From Streptomyces sp. CB01201 (GTDB taxonomy: Bacteria; Actinomycetota; Actinomycetes; Streptomycetales; Streptomycetaceae): 64,000 bases of DNA. The notes under the pieces were generated by a model. That model was not told the DNA's origin. It searched no databases and saw only the letters and a program-made list of their open reading frames with translations. The position numbers and the translations under genes were made by a program. Numbering within the stretch: the first letter of the stretch is position 1; each line of letters opens with the position of its first letter. Positions 1-8,688 of the stretch are shown here, piece after piece. The stretch covers positions 124,001-188,000 of the forward strand of contig NZ_NNBJ01000015.1 of assembly GCF_002803085.1 (NCBI RefSeq), read 5' to 3'.

Positions 1-304
<304 letters not shown>

Positions 305-364
305 GCCGTCCAGGGTCACACACGTCCCCGAGGACCTCCGGTGCTCCGCCGCGACGGTGGCAGA

Positions 365-391
365 TTGGCACTCCGCTTGACCGAGTGCTAA
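365..391 (+). promoter_or_regulatory. CIRCE operator 1 (HrcA binding site)
   Basis: TTGGCACTC, nine bases, GAGTGCTAA. This differs at one base from the CIRCE consensus TTAGCACTC-N9-GAGTGCTAA, the operator of the heat-shock repressor HrcA. It overlaps the -35 element of the groES promoter, as expected for direct repression. Confidence 0.95.
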
Positions 392-406
392 TCGCCGTCC
401 TAGTCT
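377..406 (+). promoter_or_regulatory. groES-groEL1 vegetative promoter
   Basis: TTGACC at 377-382 and TAGTCT at 401-406 with an 18-bp spacer resemble a housekeeping (HrdB-type) promoter. The -35 lies inside CIRCE 1 and the predicted start site falls in CIRCE 2, so HrcA bound at either site would block transcription. The position is inferred from sequence only. Confidence 0.7.
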
Positions 407-411
407 CGCTT

Positions 412-438
412 CTGGCACTCCCCACCAGAGAGTGCCAA
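412..438 (+). promoter_or_regulatory. CIRCE operator 2 (HrcA binding site)
   Basis: CTGGCACTC, nine bases, GAGTGCCAA: a second CIRCE, with more deviations than the first, located 20 bp downstream of it. Tandem CIRCE elements are typical of actinobacterial groESL1. Confidence 0.9.
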
Positions 439-536
439 GTAGCGACGGGCAGGTCCGGCACCCGCGACGACGGATCCACCTGGTCGCCACCCCAGACAGT
501 TAACCCCGTGAGATCTCCGAAGGGGGAGACCGGATC

Positions 537-845
537 GTGACGACCGCCAGCTCCAAGGTTGCCATCAAGCCGCTTGAGGACCGCATTGTGGTCCAGCCGC
601 TCGACGCCGAGCAGACCACGGCCTCCGGCCTGGTCATTCCGGACACCGCCAAGGAGAAGCCCCAGGAGGGCGTCGTCCTGGCCGTGGGTCCGGGCCGCTT
701 CGAGAACGGCGAGCGTCTGCCGCTCGACGTCAGCACCGGCGACATCGTGCTGTACAGCAAGTACGGCGGCACCGAGGTGAAGTACAACGGCGAGGAGTAC
801 CTCGTCCTCTCGGCCCGCGACGTGCTCGCGATCATCGAGAAGTAA
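537..845 (+). CDS. groES: Co-chaperonin GroES
   Basis: A 102-residue Cpn10 co-chaperonin, the heptameric lid of the GroEL folding chamber. It has the family hallmarks: an N-terminal KPLEDRIVVQ block, the mobile loop around residues 20-37 (EQTTASGLVIPDTAKEKPQ), the GPGR turn and a C-terminal YLVLSARDVLAII strand. Length is normal. The start is GTG at 537, preceded by a GGGGGAG ribosome site. It is the first gene of the CIRCE-controlled groES-groEL1 operon; 136 bp, including a stem-loop, separate it from groEL1. Induction by heat shock through loss of HrcA is expected from the operators. Confidence 0.98.
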   Translation: MTTASSKVAIKPLEDRIVVQPLDAEQTTASGLVIPDTAKEKPQEGVVLAVGPGRFENGERLPLDVSTGDIVLYSKYGGTEVKYNGEEYLVLSARDVLAIIEK

Positions 846-894
846 TTCACCGGAGTACGTGAGTACTTCGACTTCGAAGCGAATGCTTTGAGAG

Positions 895-941
895 CTGCGC
901 CCCTGGTCACCCCGCTGATTGCCGGGCGGCGAGGGGCGCAG
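895..941 (+). other. Intercistronic stem-loop between groES and groEL1
   Basis: CTGCGCCCC (895-903) pairs perfectly with GGGGCGCAG (933-941); the loop can fold further through GCCGGGCGGC. No T-run follows. It may act in processing or differential stability of the groES and groEL1 parts of the transcript (inference). Confidence 0.55.
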
Positions 942-981
942 TGTCATTAACCCGAGTTTTCGAGAGGGCTGAACCGCTCCC

Positions 982-2610
982 ATGGCGAAGATCCTGAAGT
1001 TCGACGAGGACGCCCGTCGCGCCCTTGAGCGCGGCGTCAACAAGCTTGCCGACACCGTCAAGGTGACGATCGGTCCCAAGGGCCGCAACGTCGTCATCGA
1101 CAAGAAGTTCGGCGCCCCCACCATCACCAACGACGGTGTCACCATCGCGCGCGAGGTCGAGCTGGACGACCCGTACGAGAACCTGGGCGCCCAGCTCGTC
1201 AAGGAGGTGGCGACCAAGACCAACGACATCGCGGGTGACGGCACCACCACCGCGACCGTCCTGGCCCAGGCGCTGGTCCGCGAGGGTCTGCGCAACGTCG
1301 CCGCCGGTGCCTCCCCGGCCGCCCTGAAGAAGGGCATCGACGCCGCGGTCAAGGCCGTCTCCGAGGAGCTCCTCGCGACCGCCCGTCCGATCGAGGACAA
1401 GACCGACATCGCCGCCGTCGCCGCGCTGTCCGCCCAGGACAAGCAGATCGGCGAGCTCATCGCCGAGGCCATGGACAAGGTCGGCAAGGACGGTGTCATC
1501 ACCGTCGAGGAGTCCAACACCTTCGGTGTGGAGCTTGAGTTCACCGAGGGCATGGCCTTCGACAAGGGCTACCTGTCGCACTACATGGTCACCGACCAGG
1601 AGCGTATGGAGGCCGTCCTCGACGACCCGTACATCCTGATCAACCAGGGCAAGATCTCCTCGATCCAGGACCTGCTGCCGCTCCTGGAGAAGGTCATCCA
1701 GGCCGGCGCCTCCAAGCCGCTCCTGATCATCGCCGAGGACGTCGAGGGCGAGGCGCTCTCCACCCTGGTCGTCAACAAGATCCGCGGCACGTTCAACGCC
1801 GTGGCCGTCAAGGCCCCGGGCTTCGGCGACCGCCGCAAGGCCATGCTCCAGGACATCGCCACCCTCACCGGTGCGACCGTCATCGCCGAAGAGGTCGGCC
1901 TCAAGCTCGACCAGGCCGGTCTTGAGGTGCTCGGCACCGCGCGCCGCGTCACCATCACCAAGGACGACACCACGATCGTCGACGGCGGCGGCAACAGCGC
2001 CGACGTCGAGGGCCGCGTCAACCAGATCAAGGCCGAGATCGAGGCCACGGACTCGGACTGGGACCGCGAGAAGCTCCAGGAGCGCCTCGCGAAGCTCGCC
2101 GGCGGCGTGTGCGTGATCAAGGTCGGTGCCGCCACCGAGGTCGAGCTCAAGGAGCGCAAGCACCGTCTGGAGGACGCCATCTCCGCGACCCGCGCCGCGG
2201 TCGAGGAGGGCATCGTCTCCGGTGGTGGCTCCGCCCTGGTGCACGCCGCCAAGGTCCTTGAGGGCAACCTCGACAAGACCGGCGACGAGGCCACCGGTGT
2301 CGCGGTCGTCCGCCGCGCCGTCGTCGAGCCGCTGCGCTGGATCGCCGAGAACGCCGGTCTTGAGGGCTACGTCATCACCTCCAAGGTGAGCGAGCTCGAC
2401 AAGGGCTTCGGCTTCAACGCCGCCACCGGCGAGTACGGCGACCTGGTCAAGGCCGGCGTCATCGACCCGGTCAAGGTCACCCGCTCCGCCCTGGAGAACG
2501 CCGCCTCCATCGCGTCCCTGCTGCTCACGACCGAGACCCTGGTCGTCGAGAAGCCGGCCGAGGAAGAGGCCGAGGCCGGTCACGGCCACGGTCACGGCCA
2601 CTCCCACTGA
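982..2610 (+). CDS. groEL1: Chaperonin GroEL1 (His-rich tail paralogue)
   Basis: A 542-residue 60-kDa chaperonin that folds proteins in the cytoplasm together with GroES. Visible family blocks include the ATP-binding GDGTTTATVLAQ near residue 86 (the catalytic Asp lies in this block), TIGPKGRNVV near residue 30 and EGIVSGGGSALVHA near residue 403. The C-terminus is HGHGHGHGHSH-like rather than the Gly-Met tail of canonical GroEL; this His-rich end marks the operon-linked GroEL1 paralogue of actinobacteria. The canonical second copy would lie elsewhere. The ATG at 982 lies 136 bp after groES. A strong hairpin follows the gene. Confidence 0.97.
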   Translation: MAKILKFDEDARRALERGVNKLADTVKVTIGPKGRNVVIDKKFGAPTITNDGVTIAREVELDDPYENLGAQLVKEVATKTNDIAGDGTTTATVLAQALVREGLRNVAAGASPAALKKGIDAAVKAVSEELLATARPIEDKTDIAAVAALSAQDKQIGELIAEAMDKVGKDGVITVEESNTFGVELEFTEGMAFDKGYLSHYMVTDQERMEAVLDDPYILINQGKISSIQDLLPLLEKVIQAGASKPLLIIAEDVEGEALSTLVVNKIRGTFNAVAVKAPGFGDRRKAMLQDIATLTGATVIAEEVGLKLDQAGLEVLGTARRVTITKDDTTIVDGGGNSADVEGRVNQIKAEIEATDSDWDREKLQERLAKLAGGVCVIKVGAATEVELKERKHRLEDAISATRAAVEEGIVSGGGSALVHAAKVLEGNLDKTGDEATGVAVVRRAVVEPLRWIAENAGLEGYVITSKVSELDKGFGFNAATGEYGDLVKAGVIDPVKVTRSALENAASIASLLLTTETLVVEKPAEEEAEAGHGHGHGHSH

Positions 2611-2640
2611 CGCACCAAGTCAGCGGTAGCCGCACGTAGT

Positions 2641-2678
2641 TGAGGCCCGGCATCCCCTTCGGGGGGTGCCGGGCCTCA
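2641..2678 (+). terminator. groESL1 terminator
   Basis: The arm TGAGGCCCGGCATCCCC and its complement (one G-T pair) surround a TTCG tetraloop: a 17-bp stem 30 bp after the groEL1 stop. It lacks a clear T-run, as is common in Streptomyces. It may also end the convergent dehydrogenase transcript. Confidence 0.85.
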
Positions 2679-2703
2679 GCCGTTTCCGCGGCGGTCCGCC
2701 CGG

Positions 2704-3732
2704 CTACGCCGACCTGTCCAGTGACAGCGGATGCACCGGGTCCGCGAACGGCACCCCGGTCGCGAACCGCTCCACCTCGTCCAGGGCCTGATCCGCCATC
2801 CGGTACAGCTCGTTGCCCAGCGAGCCCGCGATGTGCGGGGTGAGCAGGACGTTGGGGAGGTCGTACAACGGGGATTCGCGGGGCGGCAGTTCGGGGTCCG
2901 TCACGTCCAGGACCGCGTGCAGCCGGCCGGAGAGGAGCTCGGCGAGCAGCGCGGGCTCGTCCACCAGGGAGCCGCGCGCGGTGTTGACCAGGGTGGCGCC
3001 CGTCGGCATCAGGGCCAGCTGGTGTGCGCCGATCATGCCGTGGGTCTCGGGCAGTTGGGGCGCGTGGACGGAGACGACGCTGCTGCGGGAGCACAGCGCG
3101 TCCAGGGACACCCGTTCAACGCCCAGGGCCACCGCTTCGGTTCCGTCCACGTACGGGTCGTGGAGCAGGACCTCGAAGTCGAAGGGGCGCAGGAGTTCGA
3201 TCACGCGCCGTCCGATGCGCGACGCGCCGACGATGCCCACCGTGCGCCGGTAGTTGCCGGTGTGCTCGGTCCGGCTCAGCCACTCGGGGGCGGTGCGCAG
3301 CTCGGCGTAGCGCTGGGCCGAGCGCAGCACCTCCTTGCCGGCGAACAGGATCGCGGCCAGCGTGTACTCGGCGACCGGCAGCGCGTTGGCCGCGGCGGCC
3401 GAGGTCACCGCGATGCCGCGCTCCCAGCAGGCGTCGGTGATGTGGTGCTTGACCGAGCCCGCCGCGTGGACCACCGCGCGCAGCTTCGGGGCCGCGTCCA
3501 GGACGCCGGCGGTCAGCGGGGGAGCGCCCCAGCAGGTGAGCAGGACCTCGGCTTCGGCGAGGGCCGCGGCGACCGGTCCGGTGGGCGCGGCGAGCTCGTG
3601 CGCGACCAGGTACGGATCGGTACGGGTGAGGGCGGCGAGCCGGGTGCGGTGGTGCTCGGTGAGGAGCCGGTCGGCGATGCCGGGACCCATCGCGAGCAGC
3701 AGGGCGGGCCGGTTGTCAGTGGTGTGGTGCAT
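2704..3732 (-). CDS. D-isomer specific 2-hydroxyacid dehydrogenase
   Basis: A 342-residue NAD(P)-dependent dehydrogenase of the D-2-hydroxyacid family (2-oxoacid to D-2-hydroxyacid). Visible elements are the dinucleotide loop VGIVGASRIG near residue 165, the substrate Arg in NTARGSLVDE, and the catalytic His in LTPHIAG. The usual catalytic Glu region reads DVTDPELPP, which fits. It is the last gene of the minus-strand sugar-uptake operon, 71 bp after the second permease, so the substrate is probably a sugar-acid breakdown product (inference). Start: ATG at 3732 (MHHTTDNRP); the ribosome site is not strong, so nearby alternatives cannot be excluded. Confidence 0.88.
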   Translation of the reverse strand: MHHTTDNRPALLLAMGPGIADRLLTEHHRTRLAALTRTDPYLVAHELAAPTGPVAAALAEAEVLLTCWGAPPLTAGVLDAAPKLRAVVHAAGSVKHHITDACWERGIAVTSAAAANALPVAEYTLAAILFAGKEVLRSAQRYAELRTAPEWLSRTEHTGNYRRTVGIVGASRIGRRVIELLRPFDFEVLLHDPYVDGTEAVALGVERVSLDALCSRSSVVSVHAPQLPETHGMIGAHQLALMPTGATLVNTARGSLVDEPALLAELLSGRLHAVLDVTDPELPPRESPLYDLPNVLLTPHIAGSLGNELYRMADQALDEVERFATGVPFADPVHPLSLDRSA

Positions 3733-3803
3733 GGTGGGACTCGGGCTCCTCACGAGGCGCTGGCCAGGGGTGGCGGCCGGGGGTAACTGAGCGTCCGGGC
3801 CGG

Positions 3804-4748
3804 TCATTTGACGCTGCCCGCGGTGAGTCCGGCCTTCCAGTGCCGCTGGAGGGAGACGAAGGCGACGATCAGGGGGACGACGGCGAGGAGGGAGCCGGTG
3901 ACGACGAGAGGGTAGTAGCTCGGCTCCGCGTGGGTGTTGCTGTTCCAGGCGTACAGGCCGAGGCTCAGCGGGAAGAGCTTCTGGTCGCTGAGCATGACCA
4001 GGGGGAGGAAGAAGTTGTTCCAGATGGCGGTGAACTGGAAGAGGAAGACGGTCACGAAGCCCGGCATCACCATGCGCAGGCCGATGGACCAGAAGGTGCG
4101 CAGCTCCCCGGCGCCGTCGATGCGGGCGGCCTCCAGGGCCTCGTCGGGGATGTAGCTCGCGCTGAACACCCGCGCCAGATACACCCCGAAGGGATTGACC
4201 AGAACGGGGATGAGCACCGACCAGTACGTGTTGACGAGGCCGACCTTGCTGGCCAGGAGGTACATGGGCAGCGCGAGCGCGGTGGTCGGCACGAGCACGC
4301 CGAGCAGTACGACGCCGAACAGCTTCTCCTTGCCGCGGAAGGCGTACTTGTCGAAGGCGTACCCGGCGGCGACGGACACCAGGGCGCAGACAGCCGCGCC
4401 GCCGCCCGCGTACAGAAGGGAGTTGAGGTACCAGCGGAAGTAGACGCCGTCGTTGTACGCGGCGAGCTGGGACAGGTTGTTGGCGAGGTCGAAGCCCTTG
4501 AAGGAGAAGGCGTCGCCGGACAGCAGGCTTCCGGTGTCCTTGGTGGCGGCCGTGAGCAGCCACACCAGGGGGAAGAGGGTGTAGAGGACGGAGAGCAGCA
4601 GCGCGCCGTTGACCGCGGTCCGGGACAGCCAGCGGTTCGGTGAGCGGTGCGGCGTCGCGGTACGCGGCGGGGTGGCGCTCCCGGTGCGCCGGGCGCGTCC
4701 GGCGGTCCTCGGGGCGGCGTTCGCTTCGGTGGCCGTGGGGGAGGTCAT
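3804..4748 (-). CDS. Carbohydrate ABC transporter permease (MalG type)
   Basis: A 314-residue inner-membrane permease of the CUT1 sugar ABC family. About six hydrophobic helices follow a basic, proline-rich N-terminus of roughly 45 residues. The EAA loop reads EAARIDGAGELRTFW, the docking site for the ABC ATPase. The ATG at 4748 overlaps the stop of the upstream permease (ATGA), indicating translational coupling. No ATPase is encoded in the locus; Streptomyces CUT1 systems usually share the MsiK ATPase encoded elsewhere (family knowledge, not seen here). Confidence 0.93.
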   Translation of the reverse strand: MTSPTATEANAAPRTAGRARRTGSATPPRTATPHRSPNRWLSRTAVNGALLLSVLYTLFPLVWLLTAATKDTGSLLSGDAFSFKGFDLANNLSQLAAYNDGVYFRWYLNSLLYAGGGAAVCALVSVAAGYAFDKYAFRGKEKLFGVVLLGVLVPTTALALPMYLLASKVGLVNTYWSVLIPVLVNPFGVYLARVFSASYIPDEALEAARIDGAGELRTFWSIGLRMVMPGFVTVFLFQFTAIWNNFFLPLVMLSDQKLFPLSLGLYAWNSNTHAEPSYYPLVVTGSLLAVVPLIVAFVSLQRHWKAGLTAGSVK

Positions 4749-5809
4749 GCCTTGGCCCCCTTCCGGTTGGTGAGGCGGGTGACGACGAAGGAGAGCAGGG
4801 CCGCGGCGAGCGCGAGGAGCACGGCCGAGGCGGCGGCGAGGCCGTAGTCGTTGCGGCTGAACGCGGCGGTGTAGGCGTACATGTTGGGCGTCCAGGTGGT
4901 GGTGACCGTGGAGCTGCCGCCCTGGTTGAGGATCAGTGGTTCGGTGAACAGCTGGAGCGAGCCGATGACGGTGAACAGCGACACCATTACCAACGAGGCC
5001 CGGATCAACGGGAGTTTGATGCCGAAGGCGGTGCGCCACTCGCCCGCGCCGTCCATGGTGGCCGCCTCCAGGACCGAGCGGTCGATGGCCTGGAGGGCCG
5101 CGTAGAAGATGACCATGTTGTAGCCGAGCCACTCCCACAGCGCGATGTTGACGACGGAGGGGAGCGTGCCGCTGGAGGAGAAGAAGTCGAACCCGAGGCC
5201 GCCGGAGTTCATGGCCTTCACGACCGGGCTGAGGCCCGGGGTGTAGAGGTAGACCCAGACCAGCGCGGCGATGATGCCCGGCACGGCGTGCGGCAGGAAC
5301 AGCGCGAGCTGGAAGAAGCGCCGGGCGCGGGCCAGCGTCGAGTCGAGCAGCAGCGCGAGCGCGAGGGCGCCGCCGACCATCAGCGGGATGTAGACGACGC
5401 AGTATCCGGCGAGCACCCAGAAGCCCTCGCGGAAGGCCCGGTCGCCCAGCGCCGCCGTGTAGTTGTCGAGCCCGCTGAACACGGTCGTGGCCCCGCCGAA
5501 GCCGAGCCCGGACTGCTTCTCGGTGAACAGGCTCAGCCAGACCGCGTACCCGATGGGCACCACCGTGACGGCGGTGAACAGGACGAAGAACGGGGTGAGC
5601 AGCACGCCCGCGGCCGCGTTGGTACGGCTGCGGGCCCCGCGGGGCGCCCTGCGGGCCGGGCCGGATGCGGCGGCCCCGGCGCGTAGGTCCGCCGGTCCTC
5701 CGCTCCCGGTCGGGGCCGGGCCGCGACCGCCTCCTTCGCCCGGCGCCGGCACGCGCGGGGTGCCGACGCCCGCTCCGGTGTGTCCCGTGGGCCGCCCCTT
5801 CGTCCTCAT
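4745..5809 (-). CDS. Carbohydrate ABC transporter permease (MalF type)
   Basis: A 354-residue CUT1 permease, partner of the following MalG-type protein. A long Gly/Ala/Pro/Arg-rich cytoplasmic N-terminus (about 65 residues) precedes six predicted membrane helices. The EAA motif is EAATMDGAGEWRTAF. The ATG at 5809 lies four bases after the stop of the binding-protein gene, and its own stop overlaps the next start, so the three transport genes form a tight operon. Confidence 0.93.
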   Translation of the reverse strand: MRTKGRPTGHTGAGVGTPRVPAPGEGGGRGPAPTGSGGPADLRAGAAASGPARRAPRGARSRTNAAAGVLLTPFFVLFTAVTVVPIGYAVWLSLFTEKQSGLGFGGATTVFSGLDNYTAALGDRAFREGFWVLAGYCVVYIPLMVGGALALALLLDSTLARARRFFQLALFLPHAVPGIIAALVWVYLYTPGLSPVVKAMNSGGLGFDFFSSSGTLPSVVNIALWEWLGYNMVIFYAALQAIDRSVLEAATMDGAGEWRTAFGIKLPLIRASLVMVSLFTVIGSLQLFTEPLILNQGGSSTVTTTWTPNMYAYTAAFSRNDYGLAAASAVLLALAAALLSFVVTRLTNRKGAKA

Positions 5810-5813
5810 CCGG

Positions 5814-7142
5814 TCAGCCCTCGACCTTCAGGCCGCGCTTCTTCAGCTCGGTGACGGTGGCGTCATGGGCGGACTTGATCGCGTCCGTGATCTTCACGGA
5901 GCCGCCCGCGACCTTGCCGAGCTGGTCCTTCAGGGTGGTGTTGGTGGTGCCCATGCTCGGGCCCCAGCCCCAGTTGGCGTTGATCGAGCCGCCGGCCGCG
6001 TCGAACAGCCGGTAGATGTCCTGGCCGCTGTAGAAGCTGGTGTCGAAGGCCTTCTTGGCGGCGGGCCGCAGCGCGATGTCGGCCGGGAAGGCGCTGGAGG
6101 TGCCGGACTTGATGCGGGCGTCGACGCCCGCTTCGGTGGTCGACATCCACTGGGCGAATTCGAGGGCGGCCTCGGTCTTGCCGCTGCCCTTGGGCACGGC
6201 CCAGGTGGAGCCGCCGAGCATGCCGCTGGCGGGCTTGCCGTCCCAGGTCGGCACCGGGGCCACCGCCCACTTGCCGCTCTGGTCGGGCACGGTGCCCTTG
6301 AGGACGCCCGCGGACCAGGAGGCGCCGAGGTAGCCGACGGTCGAGCCGTCCTTGAGGGAGGCCGTCCACTCGGGGCTGAAGGAGACCGAGTTCTGCACCA
6401 GCTTGTCGTCGATGAGGCCCTGCCAGTAGTCGGCGACCTTGTTGGTGGCGGCGTCGGAGGTGTTGAGCTTCCAGGTGTTGCCGTCGGCCTTGAACCACTG
6501 GGCGCCGGCCTGCCAGGCCATCGCCTCGAAGGTGGTCGGGTCGTCCGGGAAGAAGGTGCCGATACGGGCCTTGGGGTCGGCGGCCTTGGCCTTCTGGGCG
6601 GCCGCCCTGAACTCGTCCCAGGTCTTGGGCACTTCGATGTGGTTCTTGTCGAAGAAGTCCTTGCGGTAGAAGTACGCCTGGGGCGCCGCGTCGAAGGGGA
6701 TCGCCCAGTTCTTGCCGCCGAGCGTGGTCTGCTGGATGGACTGCGGCAGGAACTGCTTCTTCACGTCGTCGGTGACGTACTTGCTGATGTCCTGGAACGA
6801 GCCCTGGCTGACGAACTCGGGGAGCATCGGGTACTCGACGGTGACGAGGTCCGGGGCGTTGCCGGCCTTCACCGCGTTGGAGATCTTGGCGTAGCCGCCG
6901 GCGTTGCCGGAGGGGATCTCCTCGAACTTCACCTGGATGTTGTTGTGCGAGGCGTTGAAGGCGTCCACCACGTCCTTGGTGCCCTTCTGCCAGGCCCAGA
7001 ACGTGATGGTGACGGGCTTGTCGGCGGTGCCCTTGCCCGCGTCGCTCGTCTTGCTGTCCCCACCACCGCAGGCCGTGAGCACGGCGAGAGCGGTGGCGGT
7101 GCCGACGAGGGCGGAGGTCGATCTGGTCCAACTGCGGCTCAC
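5814..7142 (-). CDS. Extracellular solute-binding lipoprotein of sugar ABC transporter
   Basis: A 442-residue family 1 solute-binding protein. The N-terminus is a lipoprotein signal (MSRSWTRS, a hydrophobic stretch, lipobox LTAC followed by GGG), so the mature protein is anchored by Cys25 outside the membrane. The core pattern TITFWAWQKGTKDVVDAFN, AGNAPDLVTVEYP and FPDDPTTFEAMAWQ is typical of CUT1 oligosaccharide-binding proteins. The start is GTG at 7142 with AGGAG upstream. It is the first gene of the uptake operon, behind the palindrome at 7222-7235. The transported sugar cannot be told from sequence. Confidence 0.94.
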   Translation of the reverse strand: MSRSWTRSTSALVGTATALAVLTACGGGDSKTSDAGKGTADKPVTITFWAWQKGTKDVVDAFNASHNNIQVKFEEIPSGNAGGYAKISNAVKAGNAPDLVTVEYPMLPEFVSQGSFQDISKYVTDDVKKQFLPQSIQQTTLGGKNWAIPFDAAPQAYFYRKDFFDKNHIEVPKTWDEFRAAAQKAKAADPKARIGTFFPDDPTTFEAMAWQAGAQWFKADGNTWKLNTSDAATNKVADYWQGLIDDKLVQNSVSFSPEWTASLKDGSTVGYLGASWSAGVLKGTVPDQSGKWAVAPVPTWDGKPASGMLGGSTWAVPKGSGKTEAALEFAQWMSTTEAGVDARIKSGTSSAFPADIALRPAAKKAFDTSFYSGQDIYRLFDAAGGSINANWGWGPSMGTTNTTLKDQLGKVAGGSVKITDAIKSAHDATVTELKKRGLKVEG

Positions 7143-7221
7143 GGAACGGCTCCTGAACGTAAGGGGACGAGGCGATGGCCGCGATCCTTGGCCCAGTTCT
7201 GACCGAAGTCAAGAGCGAAAG

Positions 7222-7235
7222 TTCGATTGATCGAA
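7222..7235. promoter_or_regulatory. Palindromic operator upstream of the sugar-uptake operon
   Basis: TTCGAT-TG-ATCGAA, about 80 bp upstream of the binding-protein start. The half-site TGATCGAA/TTCGATCA recurs three times upstream of the regulator and the DUF2264 gene (8475-8528). The shared motif makes it a likely binding site of the adjacent DeoR/LacI-type regulator (inference). Confidence 0.65.
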
Positions 7236-7267
7236 AAAAGATCAGAGAGGGACTGAACGCTCGCGCC

Positions 7268-8419
7268 TCACGAGTGAACGCTCATTGGGCTCCGGAGCGT
7301 CTCGGAGGGCGCCCCGCACGAGGACCGCACGCGAAGGCGCGGCAGCAGATCGACATGGCGCCGGGGCGGCTCCTCGCCCCCGGCCGGACGGCGCCCGGCG
7401 GTGCCGCGCAGCCGCTCGATCAGGAGCTCGGCCGCGTACCGCCCCACCTCGTGCTTGGGCGGGGCGACCGCGGTGAGCGGGATGTCGGCGAGCGCCGCCA
7501 CCTCGTCGTCGTAGGCCACGAGCGCCAGATCGTCCGGCACCCGCACGCCCAGCTCGGCCAGGCGCTGCACGATCCGGATGGCGTCCACGTCGTTGTGCAC
7601 GAGCGCCGCGGTGGCCCGCCCGGACGCGACCGCGGTGCGCAGCGCCCGCACGGCGTGCTCGAACCCGTCGGGGTCTGTCTCCGCGGACACCGAACCGATG
7701 GGCGCGACGGGCGACTTGAGACCGAGCGCGTCGAGCGCGTGCCGGTATCCGGCGCGCACTGCGATCGCGGTGGGGCTGTCGGCGCGGGCCACGAGCAGGG
7801 GCGTGGCATGGCCGAGGCCGAGCAGATGGCGCACCGCGATGAGCACGCCGTGGCTGTGGTCGGAGCAGACCCGGTCCAGGTCGTCCAGCTCCCGGCCGGG
7901 GACCCCGCGCCGCTCCAGGAGCACCGTCGGCACCGGGAGCCCGGCGATCCAGGCGCCGTGCTCGACCGGGTCGTCCGGCTCCTTCCAGCCCGGCGCGATC
8001 AGCAGGCCCTCGGCGCCGGCCGCGAGCAGCCCGGCCGCCCGGCCCGCGTCCTCCTGCGGCCGGTAGTCCGAGATGCGCAGGATCAGCCGCGCCCCGGCCG
8101 CCGCCGCCGCCTCGTGCGCGCCCCGGATGACCTCGGCGAAGTAGTACGTGGCGTTGGGCGCGAGCATGCCGATGACGAGTTCGCGGGAGCCCGCACCGGC
8201 GGCGGGGGCGACGGCCGGTGCCGCCTGCCCGGCGCCCGGCCAGGACACCGAACCGTGCACCCGGTCCAGCCGGCCCTCAGTGGCGAGGAACTCCACGTCA
8301 CGACGCACGGTCACCGGCGAGACCCCGAGGTGGCCGGCGAGTTCGGACACCCGGGCCGACCCCCGTGCGCGGACCAGCTCCAGCAGTCGGTCATGGCGTT
8401 CAGCGGCACTTTCGCGCAC
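7268..8419 (-). CDS. Sugar-responsive regulator: DeoR-type HTH fused to LacI-type sensor
   Basis: A 383-residue transcription factor. Residues about 7-60 form a DeoR-type winged helix (RHDRLLELVRARG, VSELAGHLGVSPVTVRRDV, GRLDRVHGSV) and not the LacI HTH. From about residue 80 the protein is a periplasmic-binding-protein fold of the LacI/GalR effector type (IGMLAPNATYYFAEVIRGAHEAA; DDLALVAYDDEVAALADIPLTAV). It should repress or activate the transport operon and the DUF2264 gene in response to a sugar. GTG start at 8419 with AGGGGAT upstream. It is transcribed in the same direction as the operon but is separated from it by 125 bp carrying an operator. Confidence 0.9.
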   Translation of the reverse strand: MRESAAERHDRLLELVRARGSARVSELAGHLGVSPVTVRRDVEFLATEGRLDRVHGSVSWPGAGQAAPAVAPAAGAGSRELVIGMLAPNATYYFAEVIRGAHEAAAAAGARLILRISDYRPQEDAGRAAGLLAAGAEGLLIAPGWKEPDDPVEHGAWIAGLPVPTVLLERRGVPGRELDDLDRVCSDHSHGVLIAVRHLLGLGHATPLLVARADSPTAIAVRAGYRHALDALGLKSPVAPIGSVSAETDPDGFEHAVRALRTAVASGRATAALVHNDVDAIRIVQRLAELGVRVPDDLALVAYDDEVAALADIPLTAVAPPKHEVGRYAAELLIERLRGTAGRRPAGGEEPPRRHVDLLPRLRVRSSCGAPSETLRSPMSVHS

Positions 8420-8474
8420 GGCGGCATCCCCTTCGCGGTGTGGTGGCCCGGTGGGCCCCGACCCTAATGCAACG

Positions 8475-8528
8475 TGATCGAACGATGGCTGTTTCGATCA
8501 TTCGGTCCGATCCATTGACGTTCGATCA
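8475..8528. promoter_or_regulatory. Cluster of three TTCGATCA operator half-sites
   Basis: TGATCGAA (8475-8482) and TTCGATCA (8493-8500) form an inverted pair with a 10-bp spacer; a third TTCGATCA lies at 8521-8528. They sit between the divergent regulator and DUF2264 genes and match the operator at 7222-7235. Confidence 0.7.
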
Positions 8529-8544
8529 ACGTGAGTCCTAAATT
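8515..8544 (+). promoter_or_regulatory. Probable promoter of the DUF2264 gene
   Basis: TTGACG (8515-8520), 18 bp, TAAATT (8539-8544). One TTCGATCA half-site lies inside the spacer, so a bound regulator would block this promoter. Confidence 0.5.
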
Positions 8545-8688
8545 CCCAGAGATTTCGCGCACGTTCCCCCATCACGCACGCAGCACGTCCCGCCGATGCG
8601 GGCCCGCCCCGCCGATGCCGACGCCGCCATGCCTCCGCCGCCATCCAGCCCGCCGCCATCCACCCCGTCACCGAGGGAGCATCGCACC

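Noticed and set aside
907..2607. Long minus-strand open frame opposite groEL1
   Set aside because: It is the mirror of a highly biased gene; groEL1 is certain by homology, and the antisense product is Gly/Asp/Leu-rich without motifs.
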